Source: Oscillospiraceae bacterium (GTDB lineage Bacteria > Bacillota > Clostridia > Oscillospirales > Ruminococcaceae). From it: a DNA stretch of 32,133 nucleotides. The notes under the pieces are model-generated. The model made no database searches, was not told where the DNA came from, and saw only the letters and a list, made by a program, of their open reading frames with translations. The position numbers and the translations under genes are program-made. Numbering within the stretch: the first letter of the stretch is position 1; each line of letters starts with the position of its first letter. The stretch is from contig JAFTYW010000049.1 of the NCBI GenBank assembly GCA_017461245.1, forward strand, positions 1 to 32,133, given 5' to 3'. This document shows, one piece after another, positions 14,762-22,786 of the stretch.

Positions 14762-16036
14762 ATGATACTTACTAAAGAACAGCAAGCTATTCTTGACGGC
14801 GAAAAGGGTGAAACCTTAGCCAAGGTTATGAAAACTCTGGTTATGTATGGCGACGCCTTTGAGGCAGAAAAGCTTGTTCCTATCACCTCAAAATATAACC
14901 ACCTTGTAACCTCTTTTGGCCTCAAGGTTATGTCCCCTGTGTATGACCTTATGCAGCAGCTTCTTGATGCAGGCGTCTCTTCCGAGCAGCAGTTCTCGGT
15001 TGATCCCCGCCCGCTCGACAAGAACGTTCCCGCGAACTTTTTGCAGAATCTCGTTTTTAACAAGTTTATGTATACCAAGCAGGATTTCTACGAAAAGCAG
15101 TTAAAAGAGCTCGGTCTTATGAACGACGATGCCTTTAGTTGCACCTGCTATATGGACGAGATGGGTAATAAGCCCAAGAAGGGTGACGTTCTCTCCTGGG
15201 CAGAGTCCAGCGCTGTTGTTTATGCAAACTCGGTCTTAGGCGCAAGATGTAACCGCAACTCAGGAATTATTGATATTATGGGCTCGATAGTAGGATACGT
15301 TCCTTACTTTGGCCTGCTTACCGACGAGGGCAGAAAGGCTACTTGGGTCGTTAAGGTTGAAACCTCAAAGAAACCCGAGGCTCAGCTTCTCGGTTCTGCA
15401 ATCGGTATGAAGGTTATGGAGGAGGTTCCCTACGTTGTCGGTCTTGATAAGTGGATAGGTAATGAACTTAATGATGATGCCTGTGCTTACCTTAAGGATT
15501 TCGGTGCTGCAACCGCATCTAACGGTGCAGTTGGCCTTTACCATATCGAAAACCTCACCCCCGAGGCAGTAGAGTTCGGAGATAAGCTTATCGCCGAGGG
15601 TGCCAGGGAGTACGTTATTGACGATGCTGAGCTTGAAAGGGTACAGAATAACTATCCTGTTATCTGGAAAAATCCAGATGCTGCTCCCAAGCTTTGTTTT
15701 GTCGGCTGTCCCCATCTGTCATTACAGCAGCTTAAGGATTGGACTGACAATATCGAGGCAGAGCTTAAAAATAGCGGCAAGAAAAAGGTCGCTATTCCCA
15801 CAGTTTTCACTGCCGCTCCCAAGGTGCTCGAGGAGTTTAATAAAACGCCCTACGCCGCTCGACTTAAAGCAACAGGCGTTATCACCTCTTATATCTGCCC
15901 GCTTATGTATATGAACAATCCTCTTTGCAAAAAGATGCCCGTTATTACCTCGTCGAACAAGCTTCGCACCTATACAAGCGCAAGATATTATACGGATGGC
16001 GAGATACTTAAGCTGATTACGGGAGGTAAAAAATAA
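14762..16036 (+). CDS. Aconitase X catalytic (large) subunit
   Basis: A 424-residue protein of the aconitase X (former DUF521) family. The family hallmark is clear: SCTCYM, then WAESSAVVYANSVLGARCNRNSG, and later FVGCPHLS and VITSSNKLRTY. Members are iron-sulfur hydro-lyases acting on small hydroxy acids. Characterised ones dehydrate cis-3-hydroxy-L-proline (bacteria) or mevalonate 5-phosphate (archaea). Conserved cysteines, including those in SCTC and GARC, are candidate cluster ligands. ATG follows AAAGGAGAAGAGCT. The stop overlaps the start of the small-subunit gene by one base. No pyrroline-carboxylate reductase is adjacent, so the substrate need not be hydroxyproline. Confidence 0.88.
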   Translation: MILTKEQQAILDGEKGETLAKVMKTLVMYGDAFEAEKLVPITSKYNHLVTSFGLKVMSPVYDLMQQLLDAGVSSEQQFSVDPRPLDKNVPANFLQNLVFNKFMYTKQDFYEKQLKELGLMNDDAFSCTCYMDEMGNKPKKGDVLSWAESSAVVYANSVLGARCNRNSGIIDIMGSIVGYVPYFGLLTDEGRKATWVVKVETSKKPEAQLLGSAIGMKVMEEVPYVVGLDKWIGNELNDDACAYLKDFGAATASNGAVGLYHIENLTPEAVEFGDKLIAEGAREYVIDDAELERVQNNYPVIWKNPDAAPKLCFVGCPHLSLQQLKDWTDNIEAELKNSGKKKVAIPTVFTAAPKVLEEFNKTPYAARLKATGVITSYICPLMYMNNPLCKKMPVITSSNKLRTYTSARYYTDGEILKLITGGKK

Positions 16037-16479
16037 TGAAACAGTTTCAAGGAAGAGTTGTAACCCCCGGCACAGTTACTGCCGAGGCGGTTGTAACAAC
16101 TGAAGGCTTTAACACCCTCGCATCGCTTCAGATGGCTCTGCAGTTTGGTGATAAAGAGGTAAAGTGCGGCGACCAGAATAACAGCGAGCTTCACGGAAAA
16201 TCGCTACTGAACAAGGCTCTCTGCCTGCCTCAGACCATCGGCTCTACAACCGGCGGACTTGTTCTTTACTGCGCCTGCGCTATGGAAAAGAACCCCGCTT
16301 GTATGCTCTTTGCAAATCATATCGATTCGCTTGCTGCCGCAGGAGCAGTTCTTGCAGACGTTTGGGTAGACGGCGTTTCAATGCCTGTAGTTGACTGCCT
16401 TGGCGATGAGTTTTTAGCTTACGTTAAGGACGGAATGAAGATAACAGTTAAGGAAAACGGCATAGTTGAGGTTGAATAA
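16036..16479 (+). CDS. Aconitase X swivel (small) subunit
   Basis: A 147-residue protein matching the aconitase X swivel domain (former DUF126). It starts with FQGRVVTPGTVTAEAVVT, then LHGKSLLNKALCLPQTIGSTTGG (the GR...S.RGS..G-like loop), and ends in the conserved alternating strands with MPVVDCLGDEF. It pairs with the large subunit to form the active dehydratase; the active-site Ser is expected in the GSTTGG loop. The one-base overlap with the large subunit shows tight coupling. A convergent terminator follows. Confidence 0.87.
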   Translation: MKQFQGRVVTPGTVTAEAVVTTEGFNTLASLQMALQFGDKEVKCGDQNNSELHGKSLLNKALCLPQTIGSTTGGLVLYCACAMEKNPACMLFANHIDSLAAAGAVLADVWVDGVSMPVVDCLGDEFLAYVKDGMKITVKENGIVEVE

Positions 16480-16481
16480 AT

Positions 16482-16515
16482 AAAAAAGGACGGGCTTCAA
16501 GCCCGTCCTTTTTTA
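16482..16515. terminator. Bidirectional terminator between convergent genes
   Basis: AAAAAAGGACGGGC / GCCCGTCCTTTTTT with a TTCAA loop. It serves the aconitase X operon (plus) and the Crp/Fnr gene (minus). Confidence 0.9.
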
Positions 16516-17172
16516 TAATAGCTCAAAATGATTTTTGCGACAATCAATTACACCCTCAGTTTTAAGCTTGCTGATCTCATTGGAAAGTCCGCTACGGTCA
16601 ACCCCAAGATAGTCGGCAAGCTCCTGTCTGTCAAACGGAATTTCAAAGCGGCTCTGCTTCGCTCGTTTCGCTTGGAACATAAGGTATGTCATCAGCTTTT
16701 CCCGCGTCGAACGCTTTGAGGTTATCTCGATTTTTTGGTGAAAAACAATGTTCTTTGAAGCAACCGTTTTCATCAGGTTAAAAATCATCTGCGAATGAAA
16801 ATTGCAGGCATTTGAGCAGGAGTGCATGACCCGCCTGCAGTCAATGAGCATAACCTCACAGTTCTCGCTAGCCACAACGTTTATAGGGATGTTTTTAACC
16901 TCGGCGCAGGCAAACGACTCGCCGAAAAGCTCACTTGGCTCGGCGGTTGAGAGAATTGTCCTGTTTCCGTAATAGTCATTTCGTTCTATCTGTACCGAGC
17001 CCGAAAGCACAATGCCGATATACCGCGCCGCCTCGCCCTCTGATATTATAACGTCCTTTTTTCTGTAGCTTTTAGCCTCTGCCTTAAGGCAGTCAAGAAG
17101 CGGAATCAAATCGTCGCTTTTAATTTCTGCAAAAAGGGGACACTTTCGCAAAATCTCAAAATATTTTTTCAT
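16513..17172 (-). CDS. Crp/Fnr-family transcription regulator
   Basis: A 219-residue regulator with an N-terminal cyclic-nucleotide-binding-like beta barrel (about 12-125; SGSVQIERNDYYGNRTILSTAEPSELFGESFA) and a C-terminal winged helix (about 150-219; RQELADYLGVDRSGLSNEISKLKTEGVI). No Fnr-type N-terminal cysteine cluster is seen, although Cys12 and several central cysteines exist, so the effector is unknown. It is divergent from the ferredoxin gene. The shared spacer holds a perfect palindrome, probably its own operator. The neighbourhood of rubredoxin, flavodiiron and iron-sulfur genes suggests control of oxidative or nitrosative stress, or of the redox operon nearby. Confidence 0.9.
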   Translation of the reverse strand: MKKYFEILRKCPLFAEIKSDDLIPLLDCLKAEAKSYRKKDVIISEGEAARYIGIVLSGSVQIERNDYYGNRTILSTAEPSELFGESFACAEVKNIPINVVASENCEVMLIDCRRVMHSCSNACNFHSQMIFNLMKTVASKNIVFHQKIEITSKRSTREKLMTYLMFQAKRAKQSRFEIPFDRQELADYLGVDRSGLSNEISKLKTEGVIDCRKNHFELL

Positions 17173-17184
17173 TTTTTCACCTTT

Positions 17185-17200
17185 TGTTGAAATTTCAACA
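17185..17200. promoter_or_regulatory. Perfect palindromic operator, probable Crp/Fnr-family site
   Basis: TGTTGAAATTTCAACA, between the divergent regulator and ferredoxin genes. Its centre (17192.5) lies at about -41.5 from the start site predicted from the -10 at 17222-17227, the classic position for class II activation. It is also 13 bp upstream of the regulator's own start codon. Confidence 0.7.
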
Positions 17201-17221
17201 TACTTGATAACTTTATTATAT

Positions 17222-17227
17222 TATAAT
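17222..17227 (+). promoter_or_regulatory. -10 element of the ferredoxin gene promoter
   Basis: TATAAT with no consensus -35 at the right spacing, which fits activator-dependent transcription from the palindrome. Confidence 0.5.
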
Positions 17228-17256
17228 AAAGCTACAAAATCAAGGAGGAAATGAAA

Positions 17257-17949
17257 GTGCTTAGAAAAATTATAAAAATAGATGAAGAAAAATGTAACGG
17301 TTGCGGAGCTTGTGCCGCCGCTTGTCATGAGGGCGCAATCGAAATGATAAACGGTAAGGCGAAATTGACCCGCGAGGATTACTGCGACGGTCTCGGCGAC
17401 TGCCTGCCCGCCTGCCCCGTAGATGCGATAAGCTTTGAGGAAAGGGAAGCCCCCGAGTATAACGAACAGGCTGTGAGGAAAGCTAAGATGGAAAAGTTTG
17501 GAGTAAAGCTGCCTTGCGGATGCCCAGGCACTCAGTCAAAAGCAATCGAGAGAAAACCCGCTCCTGTAAATGCGGAGCCTGTAACAAGCCAGCTTTCGCA
17601 GTGGCCTGTTCAGATAAAGCTCGTTCCTGTAAATGCGCCTTATTTTGACGGTGCAAACCTGCTCATAGCCGCCGACTGCGCCGCCTACGCCTACGGAAAT
17701 TTTCACAACGAATTTATCAGAAACCGCATAACCTTGATAGGATGTCCCAAACTTGATGAGGGGGATTACAGCGAAAAGCTTACCCAAATCATTAAAAACA
17801 ACGACATAAAGAGCGTTACCATAGTTCGTATGCAGGTGCCTTGCTGTGCAGGTATCGAGAACGCCGCCAAAAGAGCGCTGCAGGCGAGCGGAAAATTCAT
17901 TCCCTGGCAGGTCGTAACAATTTCTACCGACGGCAGAATAATTGATTAA
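17257..17949 (+). CDS. Protein with N-terminal 2x[4Fe-4S] ferredoxin domain
   Basis: About 230 residues. The N-terminal bacterial ferredoxin domain has CNGCGACAAACHEGAI and a second set, CDGLGDCLPACPVDA; the second lacks the usual CxxCxxC spacing at its first two positions (CDGLGDC). The rest (about 90-230) has CGCPG, a DCAAYAYGNFHNEFI segment and a Cys pair VPCCAG. It resembles iron-sulfur binding proteins encoded with redox enzymes, often annotated as 4Fe-4S ferredoxin. GTG at 17257 is chosen because AGGAGG lies 8 bp upstream; an in-frame ATG at 17251 is only 2 bp from that site. It probably supplies electrons to or from neighbouring flavoproteins. Confidence 0.8.
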   Translation: MLRKIIKIDEEKCNGCGACAAACHEGAIEMINGKAKLTREDYCDGLGDCLPACPVDAISFEEREAPEYNEQAVRKAKMEKFGVKLPCGCPGTQSKAIERKPAPVNAEPVTSQLSQWPVQIKLVPVNAPYFDGANLLIAADCAAYAYGNFHNEFIRNRITLIGCPKLDEGDYSEKLTQIIKNNDIKSVTIVRMQVPCCAGIENAAKRALQASGKFIPWQVVTISTDGRIID

Positions 17950-17956
17950 ATTTCGA

Positions 17957-17985
17957 TTGAAAACGGCAAAATAATGTGCTAAAAT
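17957..17985 (+). promoter_or_regulatory. Promoter of the flavodiiron gene
   Basis: TTGAAA, 17-bp spacer, TAAAAT with a TG extended -10. The start codon is about 25 bp after the predicted start site. Confidence 0.7.
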
Positions 17986-18016
17986 CAAAGTATATTCTAT
18001 ATGGAGGAAAAACACT

Positions 18017-19807
18017 ATGTTTATTTCTGACAGCATTAAGTATATTGGTGTCAATGACCATAAGGTCGACTTATTTGAGGGACAGTATGTCGTTCCTAAC
18101 GGAATGGCTTACAATTCCTATGCAATAATCGACGATAAGATCGCTATTATGGACACGGTCGACGCTTCTTTCACTCACGAATGGCTGGATAATATCCAGA
18201 ACACCCTGGGAAACAGAAAGCCCGATTATCTCATCGTTCAGCATATGGAGCCCGACCATTCGGCAAATATTGCAAACTTTGTAAAGGCTTATCCCGATGC
18301 AAAGTTAGTTTCGTCGGCAAAGGCGTTTGCTATGATGAAGAACTTTTTCGGCACCGATTTTACAGATAAACAAATCGTAGTAGGCGAGGGGGACACCCTT
18401 TCCTTAGGCAAACACAATCTTAGCTTTGTAACCGCTCCGATGGTGCACTGGCCCGAGGTTATCGTTACCTATGACAGCACCGATAAGGTTCTCTTCTCGG
18501 CTGACGGGTTTGGAAAGTTCGGCGCCCTCGATGTAGAGGAGGATTGGGCCTGTGAGGCAAGAAGATATTATATCGGCATCGTAGGAAAGTACGGCGCGCA
18601 GGTGCAGGCCCTGCTTAAAAAGGCGGCTTCCCTTGATATTCAGACCATCTGCCCGCTTCACGGTCCCGTTCTTACAGAAAACTTAGGATATTACCTTAAC
18701 CTTTACAACACCTGGTCGAGTTACCAGAGCGAGTCCGAGGGAATCGTTATTGCATACACCTCGGTTTATGGTAATACTAAAAAGGCAGTTATGCAGCTTA
18801 AGGAAAAGCTTGAGGCAAACGGTTGCCCCAAGGTAGTCGTAAACGACCTTGCAAGGTGCGATATGGCTGAGGCTGTTGAGGATGCTTTCAGATACAATAA
18901 GCTTGTCCTCGCAACCACAACCTACAACGCCGAGATATTCCCCTTTATGCGCGAGTTTATAAATCACCTCACCGAGAGAAATTTCCAGAACAGAACAGTC
19001 GCTTTAATTGAAAACGGCAGCTGGGCGCCTCTTGCTGCAAAGGTTATGCGCTCTATGTTTGAAAAGAGCAAGAATATCACCTTTACCGAAACGACCGTTA
19101 AAATTCTTTCGGCACTTAATGAGGAGAGCGGCGCACAGCTTAACGCTCTTGCAGATGAGCTTTGCAAGGATTACCTCGCTCAGCAGGACGAAACCGCAAA
19201 TAAAAACGATCTTTCGGCGCTTTTCAATATCGGTTACGGACTTTACGTTGTAACTTCTAACGACGGCAAAAAGGACAACGGACTTATCGTTAACACCGTA
19301 ACTCAGGTTACAAACACCCCCAACCGCCTTGCCGTTACCATCAACAAGGAAAACTATTCCCACCACGTAATAAAGCAGACCGGCAAAATGAACATCAACT
19401 GCCTTACAGTCGATGCTCCTTTTGCGGTGTTCGAGCAGTTCGGATTTAAGAGCGGCAGGAACGCCAACAAGTTCGAGAATTGCGAGCCTCTGCGCTCGGA
19501 TAACGGACTTGTTTTCCTGCCTCGATATATCAATTCCTTTATGTCGCTTAAGGTCGAGCAGTACGTTGACCTTGACACACACGGAATGTTCATCTGCTCG
19601 GTAACCGAGTCGAGAGTTATTTCCGATAGGGAAACTATGAGTTACACCTATTATCAAAACAACGTTAAGCCAAAGCCTCAGACCGACGGCGTAAAGGGCT
19701 ACGTATGTAAGGTCTGTGGCTACGTTTACGAGGGCGAAGAGCTGCCCGAGGATTTTGTCTGCCCGCTGTGTAAGCACGGTGCGGCCGACTTTGAAGAGAT
19801 AAAATAA
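18017..19807 (+). CDS. Flavodiiron protein fused to flavin reductase and rubredoxin domains
   Basis: A 596-residue fusion. The metallo-beta-lactamase-like diiron domain (about 1-245) has ligands His76, Glu78, Asp80 and His81 in [10 protein letters not shown], with later His in MVHWPE and CPLHGP. A flavodoxin domain (about 250-390; [11 protein letters not shown]) binds FMN. A flavin-reductase-like split barrel (about 400-545; [27 protein letters not shown]) follows. The C-terminal rubredoxin (about 555-596) has CKVCGYVY and CPLCK. These enzymes reduce O2 to water or NO to N2O in anaerobes. The fusion puts into one chain the parts that Moorella carries as FprA plus high-molecular-weight rubredoxin. 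ATG follows TGGAGGAAAAACACT. A free rubredoxin gene follows 14 bp later. Confidence 0.92.
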   Translation: MFISDSIKYIGVNDHKVDLFEGQYVVPNGMAYNSYAIIDDKIAIMDTVDASFTHEWLDNIQNTLGNRKPDYLIVQHMEPDHSANIANFVKAYPDAKLVSSAKAFAMMKNFFGTDFTDKQIVVGEGDTLSLGKHNLSFVTAPMVHWPEVIVTYDSTDKVLFSADGFGKFGALDVEEDWACEARRYYIGIVGKYGAQVQALLKKAASLDIQTICPLHGPVLTENLGYYLNLYNTWSSYQSESEGIVIAYTSVYGNTKKAVMQLKEKLEANGCPKVVVNDLARCDMAEAVEDAFRYNKLVLATTTYNAEIFPFMREFINHLTERNFQNRTVALIENGSWAPLAAKVMRSMFEKSKNITFTETTVKILSALNEESGAQLNALADELCKDYLAQQDETANKNDLSALFNIGYGLYVVTSNDGKKDNGLIVNTVTQVTNTPNRLAVTINKENYSHHVIKQTGKMNINCLTVDAPFAVFEQFGFKSGRNANKFENCEPLRSDNGLVFLPRYINSFMSLKVEQYVDLDTHGMFICSVTESRVISDRETMSYTYYQNNVKPKPQTDGVKGYVCKVCGYVYEGEELPEDFVCPLCKHGAADFEEIK

Positions 19808-19821
19808 GGAGGTGGATCAGA

Positions 19822-19980
19822 ATGAAATACGTTTGCGATGCTTGCGGATGGGTCTATGACGAGGAGGCTGGAGATGCCGAGCTCGGCATTGCTCCCGGCA
19901 CAAAGTTTGAGGATCTTCCCGAGGATTTTGAGTGCCCTCTCTGCGCTGTTGGAAAGGATATGTTCAGCCCCGAGGAATAA
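19822..19980 (+). CDS. Rubredoxin
   Basis: A 52-residue one-iron electron carrier. The four iron ligands are in [14 protein letters not shown] and [11 protein letters not shown], with the family-typical [21 protein letters not shown] follows AAGGAGGTGGATCAGA. It lies 14 bp after the flavodiiron fusion and shares its terminator, so it is probably co-transcribed and an electron donor for it. Confidence 0.95.
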   Translation: MKYVCDACGWVYDEEAGDAELGIAPGTKFEDLPEDFECPLCAVGKDMFSPEE

Positions 19981-19989
19981 TAAAAAAGT

Positions 19990-20023
19990 AAAAAGCGGCA
20001 GGATATGATCCTGCCGCTTTTTG
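19990..20023 (+). terminator. Terminator after rubredoxin
   Basis: AAAAAGCGGCAGGAT / ATCCTGCCGCTTTTT with a short loop (ATG). Confidence 0.9.
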
Positions 20024-20052
20024 TTGACTTTTCCTGTGCCTAAATTTATAAT
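20024..20052 (+). promoter_or_regulatory. Promoter of the nitroreductase gene
   Basis: TTGACT, 17-bp spacer, TATAAT; ATG 20 bp downstream of the -10. Confidence 0.75.
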
Positions 20053-20072
20053 AAAGAAAAGGAGAGGTTTTT

Positions 20073-20600
20073 ATGAACTTTTTAGATATAGCCAAAGCCC
20101 GCCAGTCCTGCAGGGCTTATGACCAAAACAGAGCAGTTGAAAAAGAAAAGCTTGACGCCGTTTTAGAGGCGGCAAGGCTTGCCCCCTCTGCCTGTAACGG
20201 TCAGCCGTATCAGCTTACAGTCTGCCAAGGTGAAGCGGCCAAAGAGGTCGCCCGTGCCACAATGAGTATGGGTATGAACAAGTTTGCCGATAAGGCCCCC
20301 GTGCTTATCGTTATTTCAGAGATGCCCTACGTTAAAACTGCGGCGCTCGGCGCTAAGGTAAAGGGCAACGATTACCGCTCGATCGATATCGGAATCGCCG
20401 CCGCGTATCTTACCGCCGAGGCAACTGCGCAGGGCTTTTCAACCTGCATTCTCGGCTGGCTCGACGATGAAAAGATCTGCAAAATCTGCGGCCTTGAATA
20501 TCCCGCCCGCCTTGTCATAACCCTCGGCTATGCAAAAGAGGGCGACCCCCTCCGAGCTAAAAAACGTAAGGATTTAGATAATCTTGTTTGCTATAAATAA
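20073..20600 (+). CDS. Nitroreductase-family FMN protein
   Basis: A 175-residue member of the nitroreductase fold: FLDIAKARQSCRAYD at the N-terminus (FMN phosphate contact Arg-x-Ser-x-Arg, here RQSCR), then APSACNGQPYQL, and a C-terminal LGYAKEGDPLRAKKRKDLD. These bind FMN as dimers and reduce nitroaromatics, quinones or flavins with NAD(P)H. The length suits the short, one-domain type. It has its own promoter after the rubredoxin terminator. ATG follows GGAGAGG. The physiological substrate is unknown. Confidence 0.9.
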   Translation: MNFLDIAKARQSCRAYDQNRAVEKEKLDAVLEAARLAPSACNGQPYQLTVCQGEAAKEVARATMSMGMNKFADKAPVLIVISEMPYVKTAALGAKVKGNDYRSIDIGIAAAYLTAEATAQGFSTCILGWLDDEKICKICGLEYPARLVITLGYAKEGDPLRAKKRKDLDNLVCYK

Positions 20601-20638
20601 AAAGAGCGGCACATAAGGGACGTAATCTTAAGGACAGT
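20601..20638. repeat. Left flanking inverted repeat of the split-barrel gene cassette
   Basis: Starts GCGGCAC near 20606 and ends AAGGACAGT. The reverse complement of 21397-21432 matches it at about 29 of 36 aligned positions with small gaps. It abuts the nitroreductase stop codon. Confidence 0.65.
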
Positions 20639-20673
20639 AAAAACGCTGTGTAGAAAATTTCTACACAGCGTTT
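20639..20673. terminator. Terminator for the split-barrel gene (bidirectional hairpin)
   Basis: AAAACGCTGTGTAGAAA / TTTCTACACAGCGTTT stem, A/T flanks on both sides. Confidence 0.75.
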
Positions 20674-20756
20674 AACTTTGTCTTATACCGTAACAAGCAG
20701 GGAAAATGTATATCACATTTTCCACTAATTTCATCTATTCGATAAATTGGAATTGG

Positions 20757-21266
20757 TCAATTATGTTTTATTGCTGATTGGTCCGCTGATGTCATTGCTC
20801 CTGGTAGATTTCTCTTTCCAGTAATTTCGTTAAGTATAATCTTTCCGACTAGCAAATGACTTATTCCCATGCATCGGTCAAGTGGGTATTCGTGATGTCC
20901 ATAATGACCGAGTAGGACTTTTAGACCGTGGTTGATTTCAGCAATATCCGTAAGTATCTGACATTCGCCAAAGCCAATTACACTTTCATAACGAGTTGTA
21001 ATGCCGTGTGCGGTCTTTTCAACTTGAATAAAGATGTCTCCCTCAATGCAGACACTCGGATTTGCTCTTAGCAAATCAACTTTAAGACCCTGTTGTGCAC
21101 AATGAAAATAGACGACAGCCTTATCATTCACAACTTCCATTCCAAAGGACACGGGAACAACATAAGGGTACTGGTTGCTATGCATCCCAATTCGTATGGT
21201 ATCGCATCGATTAAGAATATCAAACACCTCTGTCTTGTTTTGAACTTCTCTGTCCTTGCGTCGCAT
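20757..21266 (-). CDS. Pyridoxamine 5'-phosphate oxidase-like split-barrel flavoprotein
   Basis: A 169-residue protein of the flavin-binding split-barrel family, NimA-like group: IRIGMHSNQYPYVVPVSFGMEV, VYFHCAQQGLKVDLLRANPSVC and a central YESVIGFGECQIL. Members bind FMN, F420 or heme, and some inactivate nitroimidazoles; the specific function cannot be read from sequence. The gene is richer in A/T and weaker in the GCC/CTC codons used by its neighbours. It is bracketed by imperfect inverted repeats and by its own promoter and hairpins, all suggesting horizontal insertion between two core genes. ATG follows ACGGAGGTCATAAGTT. Confidence 0.85.
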   Translation of the reverse strand: MRRKDREVQNKTEVFDILNRCDTIRIGMHSNQYPYVVPVSFGMEVVNDKAVVYFHCAQQGLKVDLLRANPSVCIEGDIFIQVEKTAHGITTRYESVIGFGECQILTDIAEINHGLKVLLGHYGHHEYPLDRCMGISHLLVGKIILNEITGKRNLPGAMTSADQSAIKHN

Positions 21267-21303
21267 AACTTATGACCTCCGTCAAATTCTTATTTATCGG
21301 TTA

Positions 21304-21330
21304 GTTATATCATAGCATACTTTAAGTCAA
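21304..21330 (-). promoter_or_regulatory. Promoter-like sequence of the split-barrel gene
   Basis: TTGACT then TATAAC on the minus strand with a short 15-bp spacer. Confidence 0.35.
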
Positions 21331-21350
21331 TAGTAAAGGAATGTAAAAAA

Positions 21351-21377
21351 TACCCGTGATGTTTCGACATCACGGGT
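21351..21377. terminator. Hairpin upstream of the split-barrel gene
   Basis: ACCCGTGATG / CATCACGGGT with a TTTCGA-type loop. The T-rich side on the minus strand is ATTTTTTACA, so it may stop read-through from the right. Confidence 0.6.
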
Positions 21378-21396
21378 ATAATTCGTCTTATAGAAA

Positions 21397-21432
21397 ACTG
21401 TCCTCAAGGTACGACCTTTAGTGCCGCTTTTT
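21397..21432. repeat. Right flanking inverted repeat of the split-barrel gene cassette
   Basis: ACTGTCCT...GTGCCGCTTTTT, the inverted partner of 20601-20638. It abuts and slightly overlaps the stop of the rRNA methyltransferase. GCGGCAC...GTGCCGC could also be the two halves of one ancestral bidirectional terminator split by an insertion. Confidence 0.65.
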
Positions 21433-22786
21433 ATTTTGTTCTAAGCCCTTTGGGGTAGTGGTTTTTGAGCCTACCGTCTACCACCTTGCCGCCGCCGACT
21501 GCGCAACCGCAGACGGTAACAACCGCCCAGCCGTTAGGCAGGTCTACCGAAATCTCCTCGCCATGCAGGTAACGCTTTAGGTCGTCGCTGTCGGGAGCGA
21601 GGTCAATTTTCCGCTTAAATCGACTTCCCATCGCCATAAAAAATTGGTGATGCGGCTGAAGGTAGCCTTTTTTGACTTCGCCTATCGTAACACCGCAGCT
21701 AAATGCCGCACCTTTTGGCACGTCAAAGTCGGGAGTAAAATAAACGGGGTTTTGATTGTATATCGTAACATAGCTATTGTCGTAGCCCTCAAGCACATCG
21801 TCAAGAAAATCGGTTACGACCTTGTCGAGCTTTGTCTCTTTTTTTACGGGCCTTTTGGGAGCGGGGTAGCCCTCGCCTTTGTGGCGCAAAACCGCCATAA
21901 ACTGCCCCTCACCGCGAGCAACGTGGGGATAAAATCTGCGGGCAAAATGAATGTTTTCGCACTCGCAGCCTTCAAAATAAATTCCGTCAGAGGTGCTCAC
22001 CTTAACTCTGTCGGTGACCTCGCAGAGCTCAAATTCGCCGTGCGCCTTTAAAAAGGCATCGACCACCATCTCGTTTTCGTCTAACGAAAAGGTGCAGGTG
22101 GCGTAAACTATGTAGCCGCCGCTTTTAAGGCATTTTGCGGCGTTCTCTAAAATTTCGCTCTGGCGGGCAGCGCACATCTTAACGTTTTCTTCGCTCCACT
22201 CGTCAATGGCTATCTGCTCTTTTCTAAACATCCCCTCGCCCGAGCAGGGCGCATCCACCATAATCATATCAAAGGTATTAGGAAAAATGGAAGCGAGCCG
22301 CTTGGTATCAAGGCAGGTGGTAACACAGTTTAAAAGCCCGAGACGCTCAATGTTGCCGGTCAGAATTTTGCACCGCGACGAAATAATCTCATTTGAAACA
22401 AGAATGCCATTTTCGCCAAGCTTGTTTTTTATCTGACTGCTTTTTCCGCCCGGCGCGGCGCACATATCAAGCACCGCCCAGTCGGGCTCGATCTCTACAC
22501 ATTCGGCGGGTGCCATTGCCGCAGGCTCCTGAACGTAGATCATTCCCGCATGGTGAAACGGATGGTTGCCGATCTTATCGTGCTCCAAATAAAATCCGTT
22601 TTCAACGTAGGGAACACTGCCGCTTGATATATCGTCAATTTCTTTAAACCTCTCGAGCGAAATTTTGTCTGTGTTAACTCTGAAAGCACGCACCGGCTCG
22701 TCGTTTACGGCCTTTTCATAAAGCTCAAAGTCGGCTTTAAGAAGCGCCTTCATTCGCTCTGTGTATTTTGTGGGTAACTCTTTCAT
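21431..22786 (-). CDS. RNA m5C methyltransferase (RsmB/RsmF, NOL1/NOP2/Sun family)
   Basis: A 451-residue SAM-dependent methyltransferase. SAM motif I is VLDMCAAPGGKSSQ. The two catalytic cysteines lie in DAPCSGEGMFRKE and ATCTFSLDENE. A C-terminal RNA-binding extension ends in FKRKIDLAPDSDDLKRYLHGEEI and GWAVVTVCGCAVGGGK. This is the RsmF-like layout, which makes m5C in 16S rRNA or tRNA. ATG at 22786 overlaps the stop of the upstream rsmE-like gene as ATGA; a longer frame from 22828 lies inside that gene and is less likely. Translationally coupled to it. Confidence 0.88.
   Translation of the reverse strand: MKELPTKYTERMKALLKADFELYEKAVNDEPVRAFRVNTDKISLERFKEIDDISSGSVPYVENGFYLEHDKIGNHPFHHAGMIYVQEPAAMAPAECVEIEPDWAVLDMCAAPGGKSSQIKNKLGENGILVSNEIISSRCKILTGNIERLGLLNCVTTCLDTKRLASIFPNTFDMIMVDAPCSGEGMFRKEQIAIDEWSEENVKMCAARQSEILENAAKCLKSGGYIVYATCTFSLDENEMVVDAFLKAHGEFELCEVTDRVKVSTSDGIYFEGCECENIHFARRFYPHVARGEGQFMAVLRHKGEGYPAPKRPVKKETKLDKVVTDFLDDVLEGYDNSYVTIYNQNPVYFTPDFDVPKGAAFSCGVTIGEVKKGYLQPHHQFFMAMGSRFKRKIDLAPDSDDLKRYLHGEEISVDLPNGWAVVTVCGCAVGGGKVVDGRLKNHYPKGLRTK

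Noticed and set aside
14762-16479. Naming the aconitase X pair as hydroxyproline dehydratase
   Set aside because: The expected partner reductase and racemase are absent, so the substrate is left open.
17204-17227. TTGATA as -35 for the ferredoxin promoter
   Set aside because: Only 12 bp separate it from the TATAAT, too short for a sigma-A promoter.
18683-19777. Long minus-strand frames opposite the flavodiiron gene
   Set aside because: Shadows of a clearly coding gene with intact domain motifs on the plus strand.
20757-21266. Naming the split-barrel gene as a nitroimidazole resistance gene
   Set aside because: The family match is clear but members have many functions; resistance cannot be read from sequence.
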